Shown: positions 13,201 through 25,881 of the stretch, piece by piece | Numbering within the stretch: the stretch's first letter is position 1 | Layout of the letters: each line of letters starts with the position of its first letter | NCBI RefSeq assembly: GCF_040807025.1 | Contig: NC_090942.1 | Span: 35,914,911-35,978,910, forward strand | Reading direction: 5' to 3' | DNA: 64,000 nucleotides | DNA from: Struthio camelus | Taxonomy: Eukaryota; Chordata; Aves; Struthioniformes; Struthionidae | Notes under the pieces: model-generated | Told to the model about the DNA's origin: nothing | Databases searched by the model: none | What the model saw: only the letters and a program-made list of their open reading frames with translations | Program-made: the position numbers and the translations under genes

Positions 13201-16200
13201 TCATCTTTAACTTTTTATATTTAGTCTCTAGAGATGTACATGAATTTCTCCCTTTTACTGTGCCAGTCCTCCTCCCACCACAATGATGCAATATTAATTG
13301 GCTAAGCTGATAGCAGCACATATATTGTGTTGCAATGTCACACCCTTTAGTGAAGACATCGTTAAAGGAAAAAAAAGTTACATTATGCCTTTATGCCACA
13401 ATTAAATCAGTTACTTGATTTTCTGAAGGGGGAAAATAAAATCCTAAACACTCCTACTTCAACGACAAGATTTTTGCATCTTTCCTGAAAATTATTTATT
13501 TTTTCAAGCAAGGGTTTGGAGATAGTTAGCGATCTACTCAGAAGCACAAAAACTTAAAAGGATCGCCCAGATCACGAGTCCTTTACTGCCACTTACAAAT
13601 CTCTCCAATTATCTACTGCTTCTTAGTCAGATCATGGATTACTATTACCATGATTTTCCTACTGCGAGCAAAGTAGCCTGAGCTCATGGCATAATGGCAA
13701 TTAAAGATAAGAAACAAAGTACTCCTTTTCTACTAGTGATAAACTCTTCTCATTTCTAGGATAAATGATCTGCGTCTGCATAACTGCGACAACAAATAAT
13801 CTTTTAGTTCATCCACAGGAGGAAATCACCGAGACAGTATTAAGATTTAATATATTTTTAAAAGCCTGAGTCCATACCAAGGTCTAGGTACTGCTTTTGT
13901 TTTCTATTTTGTCATCTGACTCCAGTATGCTATTTTCTCACCTTTAACTCATGGGTAATATCTTTCCTCTGGCAAAAAGTTCCCTCTGCAACATTTCTAT
14001 TTTAAATGAATTGTATGGTGAGTGCAGCGAGTAGCCTGTGTTCCATAAACTGAGCTCACCACTTCTGGGTGACAAAGAAACAGTACCACTTCTGAGCCTC
14101 AAACATTAAAAAAGGCACATTCACAAAAATGTCATCGTAATGAAATGTATCCTACTTAGTAAAGCAGAGGACATATCTGCACTAATAATGAAAACTAATG
14201 CAGTCCGTGATTCTTGTGTAATAATCAAACACCGAATCTGCAAGAGTTATGCCTTCCAGTGCAAGGCCTGTACAAGAGCTACAGAAAATATTTCAATAAC
14301 TCTGTGAGTTATTTGTATAGGTCTAATCTGATACTACTGTATATAAGAGGGAGCGAGAGATTTGCCTATGCTTTTGAAGCATATGAAAATATCACAGGAG
14401 TGACAGGGTAGATTTATAACCGTGCATGATGACGATGAGAATTTTAGAACTTCCTTCTGCTGAACTTCTCTATTATGAAACAATTACAAATCATCAGGAA
14501 CATGCCAAAAAAACAGTACGTTGATTCCTCTGACTTGTTTCCCAGAGGTTTCTCTTCACTGAACATACAAGGAACGGGATCTGACAGTCCTGCAGAGCAG
14601 GCAGTGCGAAATCTTATCACTCTCTTGGACTTACGTGCCATGACAGGCACATGATTGAGTTAGGAAATCATCACAAGGAGTCTGAATGCAGCATAGATCA
14701 CTTTGCAACAGTAATTTTACAGATGGAGCACTGACGAGAATTCATTTTCTCTAATACGAAATGGTAATGCCAACTGCCAAAACACTAACCCTATATTAAA
14801 ATTCTTGGAGAAGAAATGACAAAAATACAGCTTCTACATATCTGTAACATTTCTTAAACCAGGCACAGACTGCAACTAGAATCACATTTTGTGACAGATC
14901 TTGTGGATGTAGGGTAAAGTATTGTTATTCAGAAAAAAGTGTTTGCCTAGGTTAAGGGAAGAAGCCTGTTTTCACAACTGATAGGAAGCAGGTGTTGTTG
15001 AAAGCCAGACTGTCTCTGGATTAAGTGTGAATTAATAGGTGGGACTACTGAAAGACAAAAACATAAAAGCTTTAAAGGACAAAAATGACTTTTTTTAGAA
15101 AATGCAGTCATTTCTGACATTTTACTGGATTTTTTTTTTCTGTAATGGGAAGGAAATTTTCAGAAAATTATATACCACAAACGTAGCAACAATAATAGCA
15201 GCATATCTAAATATATTTTAAAAATGTGAAATGATATGCAACACAAAATAGTCAACAAATCAGCTTATCTCTACAGAACATATGGTTCGTAGTTAGCATT
15301 CACTGCAACACGATCACTTTGCTTAAACTGTAATGCAGTGATTATCTGTGCTGGAAAATAAACAAGGTAGGAGAGGTACATCCACTGAAAAATAGATCAA
15401 CTATCTCTCTAATATATGGACAAAAAAGGAAGGAGAGGAGATAAACTGAAAGGAAATTTATCTTCCCCCAGACTTACAAAACGGTATACACAAATTGCAA
15501 TTGCAATTACAAACGTCATTCACTTGCCTTCATAAATGTTAGCTTAAAAAATAGGGCCTGAAAGGATTTCAAGCAAAAGCTCAAATACAATCATTTCTGC
15601 TTTCAGAAACAGCATCAAAGAAGCAATTAGGAATGAACCTACACCCTCTTTCCCTTTGCAAAACACTTCCTTCAGCAGGATCCGGCCTTGACTGACATAT
15701 CTGAGCATATTAGCAGTAGCAGTTACACCATCATTATAATAACACTTGTTTCTGCCACGGCTGAGATCAGAAAGAATCTTAGTTCTGGCACTAAAACAGA
15801 GGAGAAAGCCAGCTTTGTTTCCCTTCCACCAAGGTTTAGGAAACAACAGACTGCCTGGGAAACGGCTCAGGATTTCATTTGCCCTGAACACTTGGTTTAA
15901 AAAATATAATAAAAGCATTGGTTTGCAGTGATTCTGGTGCCAGCGGAAAAAAAGAGCAAAGAGGACGAAAGTCAGAAATAGTCTGGTCTGAAGCTCTGTC
16001 TGGTGCTATAAAACCCTTTGCTCCAAGCGCAAAAGGCTAATTGAGCTGCTCCAGGCAACAGTGGTGCTTATCTGAATTAATTTATTTTGTGGTATGTTCT
16101 TGCCAACAGCACCTCAGCCATGACAGAAAATGCTAGAAATCTTTTTGCTTCTGTGAAAGGACATTTTGTCTTGTGCAAAGGGCAATGCTTACACTTGTTA

Positions 16201-19200
16201 AGGCTCAGTGGAAGGGGCGCACATCAGAGGCGTCAGACACGCCTGGAGACTTCTGAGGAAGGTCTATAAGGTTTGTTTGGTACTGGTGAGCTTTTTGGTT
16301 TTAATCTCTATTGCTTATTAACCCTTGAGGAGAGAAGCTGGTGCTGTAGCATATTAGGTAGCTTTTCCTCTCTCCTGTTATCCCTATCTCAGACACAGAT
16401 TACAGTAGCTTACTAATGGTTTGCACATGGTTCAGAAGTTGAAAGAAATGCACTGAGCTCAAAAGACTACAAGTGGTAGGGCTAAATGAGGGTTTCAATT
16501 GAGTGTGTCGATCGAGCTAATCTGATTGAAGAAAACATCTTCCCACTTGTCTAGAAAAGGTCTGCATGATGCAATTTGGCTCTAGCTTGCCAGAGAAATA
16601 CTTGCAAAAGTTCCTGGACTGTCACCAGAAATCATTATACGGAGTGGACAGCCACTCTGTGTACCAGAGTTGCCTTATGTTAACAGAGCAGTTTCACATT
16701 GGTGATGTTTTTAAAATTAGTGTAGTTAAGCTGATGCAAAAAGTTGTATCAATAGTCTTACTCCTTTAAAAAAGGCTTAAAAAGATTAAATAAGCCATTT
16801 TAAGTTAATCAAAACAGACAGAAAATTTAAGTTAAATTAAAATAACCAGTACGTGTCTATGCATGGTTAATTTCATGCTTTTTCTTAGCAAAGAAAACAC
16901 TTCAGTTGGCACTTAACTTTTACTGATATCTTTGTCTTATCAAAACGATTACATCTTTCTTGATCCTTCCCTTCTCTCCTCCCCTACCAAATGTAGACTT
17001 TATTAGGAGAAACAATAAGAAGATACTTGTTCCAGTTAAGTAAGTTACTCTACAGAGGGAAGGAAAATATATTTGTATAAGGAAAGAAAAAAAAACCTAA
17101 CATAATGAGAATATAAACCAGTAATTCACAATAAAAAGTTTTTCTCCACTGTAACTGTTCAGTTAACATTAAAATTAGAGCTCTGTATTAACTAAGGCAG
17201 AGTCATGGTCCTTTACCTACAAAAAGGTGACCTCTTCAGCAACTTTGGGATACCTCTACATTTTCCAAAAATGAAATCGATATTCTTACCCCTTGCCTTT
17301 GTACTGATTGCTTTCATACCTGCTTTCATAAGTGACAGAACTCTGTTAAGGGCCACGTCCTTCAAAATATCTATAAAGTCTATATTTAGGTAAACATATA
17401 AAGCGTCTGATTTGTTGACTTTAACCATGCACCCACTGAAAGTAAAAGCTTAGATATGATCCCTTTTTAAAGTATCAAGTGAACTTTGATCAAAACTGTT
17501 GCTTGCCCTTATTCCCTTAATCATGAACTTTGTATTCTTATCCACGTTTGAGACACATTGGACTAATAGCAAGATATGAACATGAAACAGAAAATTTTAC
17601 TTTAACACATACTCTTTCTCTATATTTATAATGCTTCAAGAATTGTTTACCAGAAAAGAGCAAACAAAAAATAAAATCTAAATTACTCAATCTGTAAACG
17701 AAATGTATATTCTATCTTCTTATGCTGCTGTTTACTAATGCCGGTTCTCATGATTTACAACCCATCTGGAAGAAGTATCTGTTTTGATTTATCAGTTACA
17801 ATGATCCCGTCCAGCAAGTTCATCGTATATCTAGAAATTGTTTTCAGGAAGTCAGTCTTTACGCAGAGAACTATTTAGGAACGGACTGGAAATGATCTCT
17901 GCACCTCTCATAGCCAAATGCTAAAGAATCAGCTATTAAAACCACCTTGACTTCACTAAGGAGAGCGAGTGTGTTTGGAGGGATGCTCAGTGGTTCTAGT
18001 CTGCAGAGGACTGTCAAGTCAGCATTACTTTACACAATAATACTGCAATAGCACACTTTAGCTTTACTTCCCGTAAAGGTAGAATTACTCTCAGTTTAGA
18101 GGACTGAGGGAGGTTATTAAGAACATGCCATAGTAGAGGTACATAAGCACCCTGAAGGACGTTGATTCACTCTGGTAGACAAAAATAATCTTATGCTGTC
18201 CCAGGTCAAAGTTTGCAGTTCTAATCACAACTTTGCTCAGAAGGACAAGAGCTATAATAAACCACTGTCTTTTCACTCTGTCATTAGCCAGCCTCAGAAA
18301 TCTATCTTTTCTAAGAAAAAATGCTAAGGAGATAGATGCATTATTAACCCAGAGCACTATTTGCCCAATAAGCTGGTGGGGGACAACTGGGCTAAAAGGA
18401 CATGGAACAGTTATAACCAAATCCAGACTAAGGGCTGACTTCAGGAAAGCACTTTGGTACACTCTCAGCTTTCAGCTTTTTTGGTAGCAGTTTTAAGATA
18501 TTTGAGGGGCAATTGGTCATCATTAGTGAGATGGTCACAATCAGATACTCAACCTTACTGAGCTCTGGAGGAGGCAACAAGCAGTGTTCCCTCTTACTTG
18601 CCACTGTAGGTGCTGAGTGGGTAATTTAGGTATAATACAGTGGTGCAGTAGTTATACTCAGGGCAAGCCATACAATTGGTTTCCAACACACCAACTCAGC
18701 AACAGTTATGCCTTGTAGACATGTGCGGTGATGGAGACACAAAGAGGTAAGGACATAACCTCCAAGAACCATCTGCTGCTGTTGTCCTTGTTTTTAACCT
18801 GCAAATCAGCTGGATGTGATGCAACAGGTTCTTGAGTAAGAGCAAAGCTGCTCACCACAGTTCAAGTTGTGGAGGACCTAGGTTCCAAAGAGCCCCACGA
18901 AACAGCTATAGCTCAGAGCCCCATCTATGACCCTTTGTGGCACAGTCTCAGGCATGGAAAAGAAGATAAGGGAGAGTAACACCCACCTGTGGTTGTCTGA
19001 ATCGCATGCGAAATATCTCATTCTGGATACCTTGAAGAAGCAATGACCCCCTGCATCACCAGAGACTTCTTGCCAGTGGGTTGGTACCTCTGCCGTACTG
19101 CAAACCCAGTCTAAGAGTGTGGTTGGCTTGGAGCCAAAGTATTCAGGACCTTGCAAAAGACGAGCCTGCCAACTAAGGCTCCCTGCAAGGGCAGACCTTA

Positions 19201-21430
19201 CTGGAGCTGCGGTGTGGTATCCCAGCCCCCAGCCTGCATCCTTTTGTGTCTGTGAGATTCTCCTGGGGGCTGCATGGCTACAGAGCAGGCTAACACTTCT
19301 GACTCCCAGCTCAGAAGACTCGGGAAGTCTTATTTTGCTGTGGGAAAAGAGGAACAATAGGCGTTGGCTTTCCATAGCTGTCCAAGAAGAGGATTGGGAT
19401 TACAGATTCGTGGTACCATTGCTGTATGATAAATATTATGCAAAGACTTTAAAAATCCTTACTAAAACTGTCCCAAACTCAGAGATTGTGATACATGCAG
19501 AGAAAAAGCAGCAAACAAGCCAAAGTTCCTTTAGAAGCTTCAGTTTTGCCACCTTGTTCATAATCACAGTTGCATCACTGAGCACTTTGAAGCAGTCACT
19601 GAAATACAACCAATTAATAGTCATAGTAAATCTCTACTGTTTAGAACTGCATTCAGCTTCTCTAGTCATCTAGCTGCATTATCCTGATCCCACAAATCCT
19701 TATGCTCCTGCAGTAGGATAACAGCCCTGTGGAAGGAAGGCTATAGGCTCTACCCTTTTTTCCTTTAAGATGACCACACAGTTTTAAAATTCATCCAATG
19801 AATTCAGTATGCTGTTTCAGTGTATTGAGTTATAAACAGGCAATGGAGTGTATCTGCTCAGCTGTAGTTTTTAAGGAGATGTGGACATCTGGCTCTCAGC
19901 CACACTGACAACAGTTTGTTTTCTTTTTCAGTCCAGTTTGGATTCAACTGTCAGCACTCTTGTAAACACTGAAGTCCAGGTCAATTAAAGTTATGTATTA
20001 CAACAGACCATAATATTCGCCCAGTGCTGTAGCCAATAAGCACAGCTTTCCCCAGGAATATTCAATTAATCACAGTTCCAATGAAATATACCTGCCTCTC
20101 AGTTTCCCATTCTGTCTTACCACTGTTTCAGACCTTTGTCTAAGAGCCACTAAACCCCCCCACCAAAAAATGGAGTACAACCACATATATGGCACAGTAG
20201 CAGTTCATGCAGCTTATTTAAATCTTTTAAACTAAAAACCTTCAAGAAGGAGACAATGTCTTAAAGGTCAGGCCTTTCCCTCACTGACACAAGACCCAGC
20301 TCTATCACCAGTTTTAGCAAAGACAATTGTTTTCCATCAGACTTTATAGGTAAAGGTGTTGATTTTGTTCTAATGAATGTATGCAGATAGAAAAGGCAGA
20401 TAGCTTTATGGAAAGTACACTAACCTGCGTGATAGCAGCAGCTGTTTTTAAATGTGTGCAGTTAAATGTACAAATAAAGGACCCAAATGCCTGGTGATCT
20501 CGCTCTCCCAAATCTCTATTGTCCTGCGCTTACAAAAAGGATTTCTGTCTTCCATTTCCCTGAATATCTGAATCAAAATCTCCTGCAGTTTTCTAATTCC
20601 GCATACTTTGTGCACATTGCAGCGACACTGTTTCCTGATGTAATCTGTTTTCCAGATAGCTCTCTTCCAAATAATTAGCTACATCAGGATTTCTCCATAG
20701 CAAATCAATTGTTGATAGCTTTGGCTCAGCCAAATATAAGCTTTAGCATCATGACATGTCTCTCAAAAGAAATCACAAAATTGGCAAGTGACTATTACAG
20801 TAAGCCTCTCAAAAATAAATTACCCTCCCCTATATCATGTGGCCCTTTGGCTCTAGTGTTGTTTATCTTTCACCCTTTCAATACATGCTCCAAAGACAGA
20901 ATGAAGAAAAACATGCTCCAATTAATCTTCAATAAGCTGTAATTCGTAATAAGACTCTTCTGAAGTTGGTACTATTCAATCCGAGGAAGGTTGGCAAAGT
21001 CCAGTCCAGGTACAGTGTAAGTAAAACTAAAAAAAAAGGAAACTGATTATAACAATAGGTTCCTTATGTTAATGCAACAATTCATGCAGGCCAGGCCAGT
21101 TCAGTCCAGGCCAATGCTTCTGGGGTCAAGAACTTTACACCATTTCAGGTGTAGGAAGCAGCAAGTGGAAAACAAGGGCTAAGACCAGAGAAAAGCTGAG
21201 CTTTCTGAATTCACTGTGTGGAGGGTATTCTACATTCTTCAGGAACCGGTCCAAATGCTATTCCTCCTCTTTACATAAAAATCTTTAGAAAATAAATTTC
21301 ATGAGACTTCTGGAAATATGTGCCATTAAAAGGATCAAATGAAGTATTTCACTTACTTTGTAAAGGTATATCTGAAGAGAAACAAACCTTCCCCTAAGAT
21401 TAAAGAGGAAGTCCTGGTGGTAATGGGAGG
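10231..21430. other. Intergenic DNA downstream of AMIGO2
   Basis: No recognised gene. The longest frames (131 codons at 12751-13146 plus; 124 at 15544-15918 minus; 165 minus and 184 plus overlapping at 18878-19673) have no known motifs. The 18.6-19.4 kb part is somewhat richer in G+C than its flanks and may be an unrecognised repeat or non-coding exon. Confidence 0.55.
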
Positions 21431-22322
21431 TTTATTCACTATTTCAGAGCACACAGTTCCAAGCGTGCAGTGACCAGCTGAAGTTAAGACAACCGACCTC
21501 CAGCAATTAAGTTATTGCAGCTTAATGAGCTAGTGCTGCTTAGTCAAGTCCCCATGACTGACAGCATCCATTCCCAGACCAATACAATTGCAAAGTAAAC
21601 ATGTTACTGTTACTTGTTTTCATTACCTCTCAACACCTGTGAACGAATTTGGTCATCTAACTTTGATTAAGTTTGCATAAGAAGAGTACCATCCCCTTTC
21701 ACTTAACGTTTTCACGCAGTTACAGGAAAACAATTTATCAGTTTATGGCTATAAATCTTCATGTAGCATTGCTAGGCATTCTAGTGGCAAATCCCTCCCA
21801 CCCCCATCAGTCCAGGAAAACTCATGACTTTTTTCCCCAGGGATTTTAATGCGAAGACCTTATAGGCCTGTGAAAGGAGTTGTAGCAACGCTGAGGACGT
21901 TTCTCAGTACTGAGATGAGTTTGCTTGTATGCTTACTGCAAAGAAGCTGGGTTACCAGAACAACTGAGAGTGTTTTAGGCATCAGCATTCCTTTTGTCTC
22001 TAAAGGGTCAGTTGTACGCACTGACAACACCTGTTACCACGCATGACCGAATGCTATGTATAGACCAGAGAGTAAAAGTCAAGGCTAAGGTTGCACTGAA
22101 AACATTCACATTAATGCTATGCTGTTTGCTCTTCTCAAGTAAGATAGCACTTGTTGCATGGTCCTGCACTCAGAAAGAGGAGACTGACAATTCAATTCAA
22201 TGACTGACAATAGATAATTTTTAAAACATTTTTTCCTCTTTTTATTTGTTTTTCCTGATGGTTGCTACAAGCAAAGGAGGTATTCAGAAATTTAATTGCA
22301 CAATACAAATACAGGCAGCAAA
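21431..22322 (-). other. AMIGO2: Probable AMIGO2 3' UTR with polyadenylation signals
   Basis: Downstream of the TAG on the minus strand there are AATAAA hexamers at plus positions 22241-22246 (about 80 bases past the stop) and 21431-21436 (about 890 bases past the stop). Mammalian AMIGO2 has a long 3' UTR of around a kilobase, so the distal site is the better guess for the major end, with the proximal one possibly giving a short form. No downstream GU-rich element was scored. Confidence 0.4.
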
Positions 22323-23888
22323 CTAAGTTGATGGCATGAAAGGTGTATCTGAGAACACAGAGTTGACAGAGTCAGAGTCAGATTTTGTTCGGGTAGTTTT
22401 TAAGATACTCTCAGCAATTATATTGTCATTAGGAAACAGTTTTACTTTCCCATTCTGACTGTGTTTTGGTTCATTTACAGGTTCCAGGAAAACCACCCTT
22501 TTACCAGTGCTAGCCTTCTTCTCATCAGCAGGCAGCTCGGAAGGTGGTGTGGAATTCAGTATGGATGAGTGGGCACTGCTTTGGTTCAGCTTCCTTTTTC
22601 TCTTCTTTGTCTTACACTGACACGGACATGGGGTCAGATAGAGATAAAGTAGTACTAAAATAATACTGGCTACACAGGCAGCAAGGGTGGTAAAAGCTGT
22701 GTTAAATGCTTCATGAGCATGGGATCTGTTCACTGTGAAATTGCTAACATTTATTCTAACCTCTATGGTTTCATTTAGGAGTCTTTTCTTATTTATTGCA
22801 ATGCAGGAATACAGCCCGGAGTCCTCTAGCTGGGCATCTGTTATCTCCAGGCTCCCATTGTGAAACACCCTAAAGTTGTCAGTCTCCCTGTCTGGCTCCA
22901 GCAGTCGATTGTCTGGACTAACCCAAACAAAGTACGTGCCTGCATCGCTGATTCTGCTGTCACAGTGTACAACCAGCCTGTCACCGACCTGCGCATCATG
23001 AATAAACCCAAAGGCTTGGAAAGAGCTGTTGATGGTGCTTTCAGAGCAATTCAAAAAGTTGTCGTGCAGTAAAGGCAGTTTATTGTTACCTCTTGGATCT
23101 GATCGTAACAAACAGGCGTACTCGTTTTTGAACTCCACCACAGAGCTGAAGTGCCTCTGATACCAAAAGATTAGCATGGAGTACAGCATACAGTCGCAAT
23201 AAAATGGGTTGCCGTGAAGATAAATTCCACTAAGATGTTTGGCTGGCACTGAACTCAGGCGCTGAATAGGCATCGACTGGATGTGATTAAAGGAAACGTC
23301 CAGCAATACAAGTTCTTTCAGTTTATGTTTTCCAACGTACAAGTCCAGCGGAAAGTGTGAGAGTAAGTTATAGCTCAGGTACAGTTTCTGCAATTTGTAC
23401 AATCCTCCAAAGGCTGAAGACTCTATCTGCGTTATCTGATTGTTGTAAAGCAAGAGCACTTCCAGTGCTCTCAGCTCTTGAAATAAAGGGCTGCCCAGTG
23501 TCTTCAGGTTGTTGGATGACAAGTCTAGGTACTTTAAATTTGGGGTTGTGGAAAAACTTCCAGTGATAATGCTGCTAATACTATTATGATTGAGTATTAA
23601 AGTGTTCAGTTTCTCAAACAGTACTGGGACCCATTCAGGTTCTAAAAATCCAATTCTGTTATAACTCAGATCCAGTCTTTTCATACATTTGTAAAGATTT
23701 GCTGGCACCCTGGAGAGGTTCTTGTTGGTGCAGCTTACGATATCGCTGGCACAAACGCAGGCTGTTGGACATATCCCTGAGGCATTGCCACAAACACTCA
23801 CAGTAAAAACCAAGAGGCATGCCAGCCCTTTGCAGTTCAGTTTAAAAACTCCAAGTCGAGTAGGAATTGGTCGGCAGTTTAAAGACAT
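22323..23888 (-). CDS. AMIGO2: AMIGO2, amphoterin-induced LRR/Ig cell-adhesion membrane protein
   Basis: Complete 521-residue type I membrane protein in one uninterrupted exon, matching the length (about 520) and single-coding-exon structure of vertebrate AMIGO2. Seen in order: signal peptide with hydrophobic core near residues 21-33 and likely cleavage near 38; LRRNT cysteines C40, C44, C46, C53; six leucine-rich repeats from about 70 to 205; LRRCT with C231, C233, C259, C281; one Ig-like domain with C309, W322 and the D-x-G-x-Y-x-C motif ending at C362; a transmembrane helix near 398-418; a Cys/Lys-rich juxtamembrane stretch; and a serine-rich cytoplasmic tail. N-glycosylation sequons occur at N35, N280, N287, N344, N372, N380, N383 and N387. 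The start codon has A at -3 and begins the conserved N-terminus. The stop is TAG. Known for the family: homophilic and heterophilic adhesion at the cell surface, neuronal survival and neurite roles, expression in hippocampal CA2. The residue pattern fits AMIGO2 rather than AMIGO1 or AMIGO3; identity is near certain. Confidence 0.98.
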   Translation of the reverse strand: MSLNCRPIPTRLGVFKLNCKGLACLLVFTVSVCGNASGICPTACVCASDIVSCTNKNLSRVPANLYKCMKRLDLSYNRIGFLEPEWVPVLFEKLNTLILNHNSISSIITGSFSTTPNLKYLDLSSNNLKTLGSPLFQELRALEVLLLYNNQITQIESSAFGGLYKLQKLYLSYNLLSHFPLDLYVGKHKLKELVLLDVSFNHIQSMPIQRLSSVPAKHLSGIYLHGNPFYCDCMLYSMLIFWYQRHFSSVVEFKNEYACLLRSDPRGNNKLPLLHDNFLNCSESTINSSFQAFGFIHDAQVGDRLVVHCDSRISDAGTYFVWVSPDNRLLEPDRETDNFRVFHNGSLEITDAQLEDSGLYSCIAINKKRLLNETIEVRINVSNFTVNRSHAHEAFNTAFTTLAACVASIILVLLYLYLTPCPCQCKTKKRKRKLNQSSAHSSILNSTPPSELPADEKKASTGKRVVFLEPVNEPKHSQNGKVKLFPNDNIIAESILKTTRTKSDSDSVNSVFSDTPFMPST

Positions 23889-23961
23889 TGTGGCTGTCCC
23901 TTAGCTGTGTCCCAGTGCTCCTTGCCAGAGATTATACGTGTAGTTAGCTTTGCACTAATCA
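23889..23961 (-). other. AMIGO2: Probable 5' UTR part of the AMIGO2 coding exon
   Basis: These 73 bases lie between the initiator ATG and a strong splice acceptor. No ATG-initiated extension of the AMIGO2 frame was noticed. The assignment as untranslated leader is inferred from the acceptor and from the known structure of mammalian AMIGO2, which has a non-coding first exon followed by one exon carrying the whole coding sequence. Confidence 0.5.
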
Positions 23962-23976
23962 CTGTTAAAAGAAGAA
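23962..23976 (-). other. AMIGO2: Splice acceptor for the AMIGO2 coding exon (predicted)
   Basis: Read on the minus strand this is TTCTTCTTTTAACAG, a pyrimidine-rich tract followed by AG with nothing competing in between. It would make position 23961 the first exon base. It is the best acceptor seen just upstream of the start codon. Its use is inferred; RNA-seq junctions would settle it. Confidence 0.5.
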
Positions 23977-24120
23977 TACAGAGGTACAGCATGTTAACAT
24001 TTAAGATTCATGCCCTGCCTGATTTCTTATGCGTGCCTTTTGAACAAATAAAGCAAATTAATCCTTTCTGTTTCACATCATTAAAATCTAGTTCTTCTCA
24101 GGTGACGGTTTAGCATTGTT

Positions 24121-24130
24121 TTTATATAAA
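24121..24130. promoter_or_regulatory. TATA-like palindrome upstream of AMIGO2
   Basis: TTTATATAAA is its own reverse complement, so it reads as a TATA-like box on either strand. It lies about 230 bases upstream of the AMIGO2 start codon. It could be a weak proximal promoter for an unspliced AMIGO2 transcript, but such strings are common in AT-rich DNA and no other core element supports it. Confidence 0.15.
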
Positions 24131-25139
24131 CACAAAATTCTGCATTCGTCTTTAAATATTCACATCACAGACATGATTTTTCCTCTCAAAAAACTGTAAC
24201 CATTCCTCAGTCTTGAACCACGGAATGCAATTTCTAACAGCTCATAGAAAACCACCATCAGCAATGCTCATCTGTGGAGCTTGACTGCACAATGCCATCC
24301 CTTACTCATTTCTAGGCCAGCCTAGAAAGGAAACTTCTGATGCAGGAAAAAGAAATGCCTTATCTAAAAATGTTCTTTTCTTATCTAATGGGAAGCAGTT
24401 ACATTTTCCCAATCAGAAAATGTCACACATTTTCAAGCACAGAATTTTCTCAGACTACTTAAGTCTTTAAATGTCATACGAGTTTTTCTTTCTTTTTTTT
24501 TTTTTAATTCAATAACTGATACTGCAAGTAGTAACAGCCTATTTGCAAAGTTATTCAAGATGTCCTTTGGAATATTTTGTATTCTGTTGTTTCTGCTTCT
24601 GCCAAAATAACTGTTTAGGACACAATTTTCTATGCATGGTGTCTACCTCAAGCAGAAGTTTTAGGAACTTTCAGTTAGAACGAGTCAGCCATTTCTCAAA
24701 ACTCAGTAAAGGAAAAATATTTTGCTCATACTTAAATAATAAGAACAAAACCAACCATACACTTCCCTGAGAATATTTTAGTGTCACTATGGGTTGAAAC
24801 AGAGACTTGAAATTTGGCAGGGTAGTTATTCTGTGCCAAGACATATACTTTTTGCCATCTCCGAGTAAAATGTACACATAATTAGCATAGTAATGAACAT
24901 TTCTGTTCACTCTTGCTCTCCCTGGATGCCTGTTAAGAGTTTGTCAGTAAATTCCCTGGTGAATCCACATGTATTGATTATCCTCATCCTTTCACAGCTC
25001 AAGTATGATATTCAGCTTCCTCATATTAACCTCATACTCATTTCTCCAGTGTTATCCACCCATTGGTACAGTACTCAAGCAGCACAGCCCCAGCAGCTGG
25101 GTTGCTGTTCTGTCCAGCAGTTGTGGGCTGCTAATGGGG

Positions 25140-25560
25140 ACTATGTCCAGGAATGGGGAGATGGGAGACTGCAGGGAGGCTACAGGAAGGAGGAGGAGAA
25201 GAAGGATGCAAGCTCAAATGGAGGGAAGCAAAATAAAAAGAGAAATTGTGCTGTCTGATGATGGGTGACTGATGAAGAAAGAATGAGTCTGGTACAGAAA
25301 TCTTAAGAGCGAGATTTAAGGGGTAGAGGAGAATGGGGAGAAGAAGCAGCCAGAGGAGGGAAAAAAGGAATGTAGGAGATGCCTAGGGAAGGAAGGGCAA
25401 AATCAGGGAAACAGGATGCTAATAGAGCATCACCATTGTTACTAATGAAGTGACTGAGCATATGATAAAAATGGAAAAGGAGATGGGAAGGTAGTAAAGG
25501 ACAAGAAGAAAGTTAAGCAGAAGAGAGGCAAGAGTTTCAGGAGACGAACCTTAGAACACA
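25140..25560. repeat. Purine-rich low-complexity block
   Basis: The plus strand is dominated by G and A for about 400 bases, with GGAGGAGGAGAAGAAGG-type stretches. The reverse is the pyrimidine-rich template seen by AMIGO2-sense transcription if the leader exon lies in the CpG island. Confidence 0.6.
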
Positions 25561-25845
25561 GTTCTCGGGAGATTTTGAATCTGCTACTTATCACTCTAAG
25601 ATTTTCTGTTCAAGCCAGCCAGGATATGTGTCAGGCAACAAGCTGCACTCCCCTTCAGTTCCATATTCCACTTTCCTCTATCCCTCTGTCAAGCTGGCAG
25701 TCTATTATTTTCTGCTGACCACAGACTCCTACTCATAAGTGGTAGAGGATGCACCATGAATCTAAAGAGCTGAACTTGCTAATGAGCCATTTGAAGGATA
25801 AAGATAAAGGCAGCAGGAGGGGAAAATTCTTCCACGAATATCTTC

Positions 25846-25881
25846 ATCTATATCTCTGCCTATCTACCTATCTATATATAC
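25846..25881. repeat. Degenerate TATC/TA microsatellite
   Basis: Interrupted TATC units leading into a short TA run. Confidence 0.7.

Noticed and set aside
22860..23072. Plus-strand frames of 60-70 codons across AMIGO2
   Set aside because: Shadows of the AMIGO2 coding sequence on the opposite strand.
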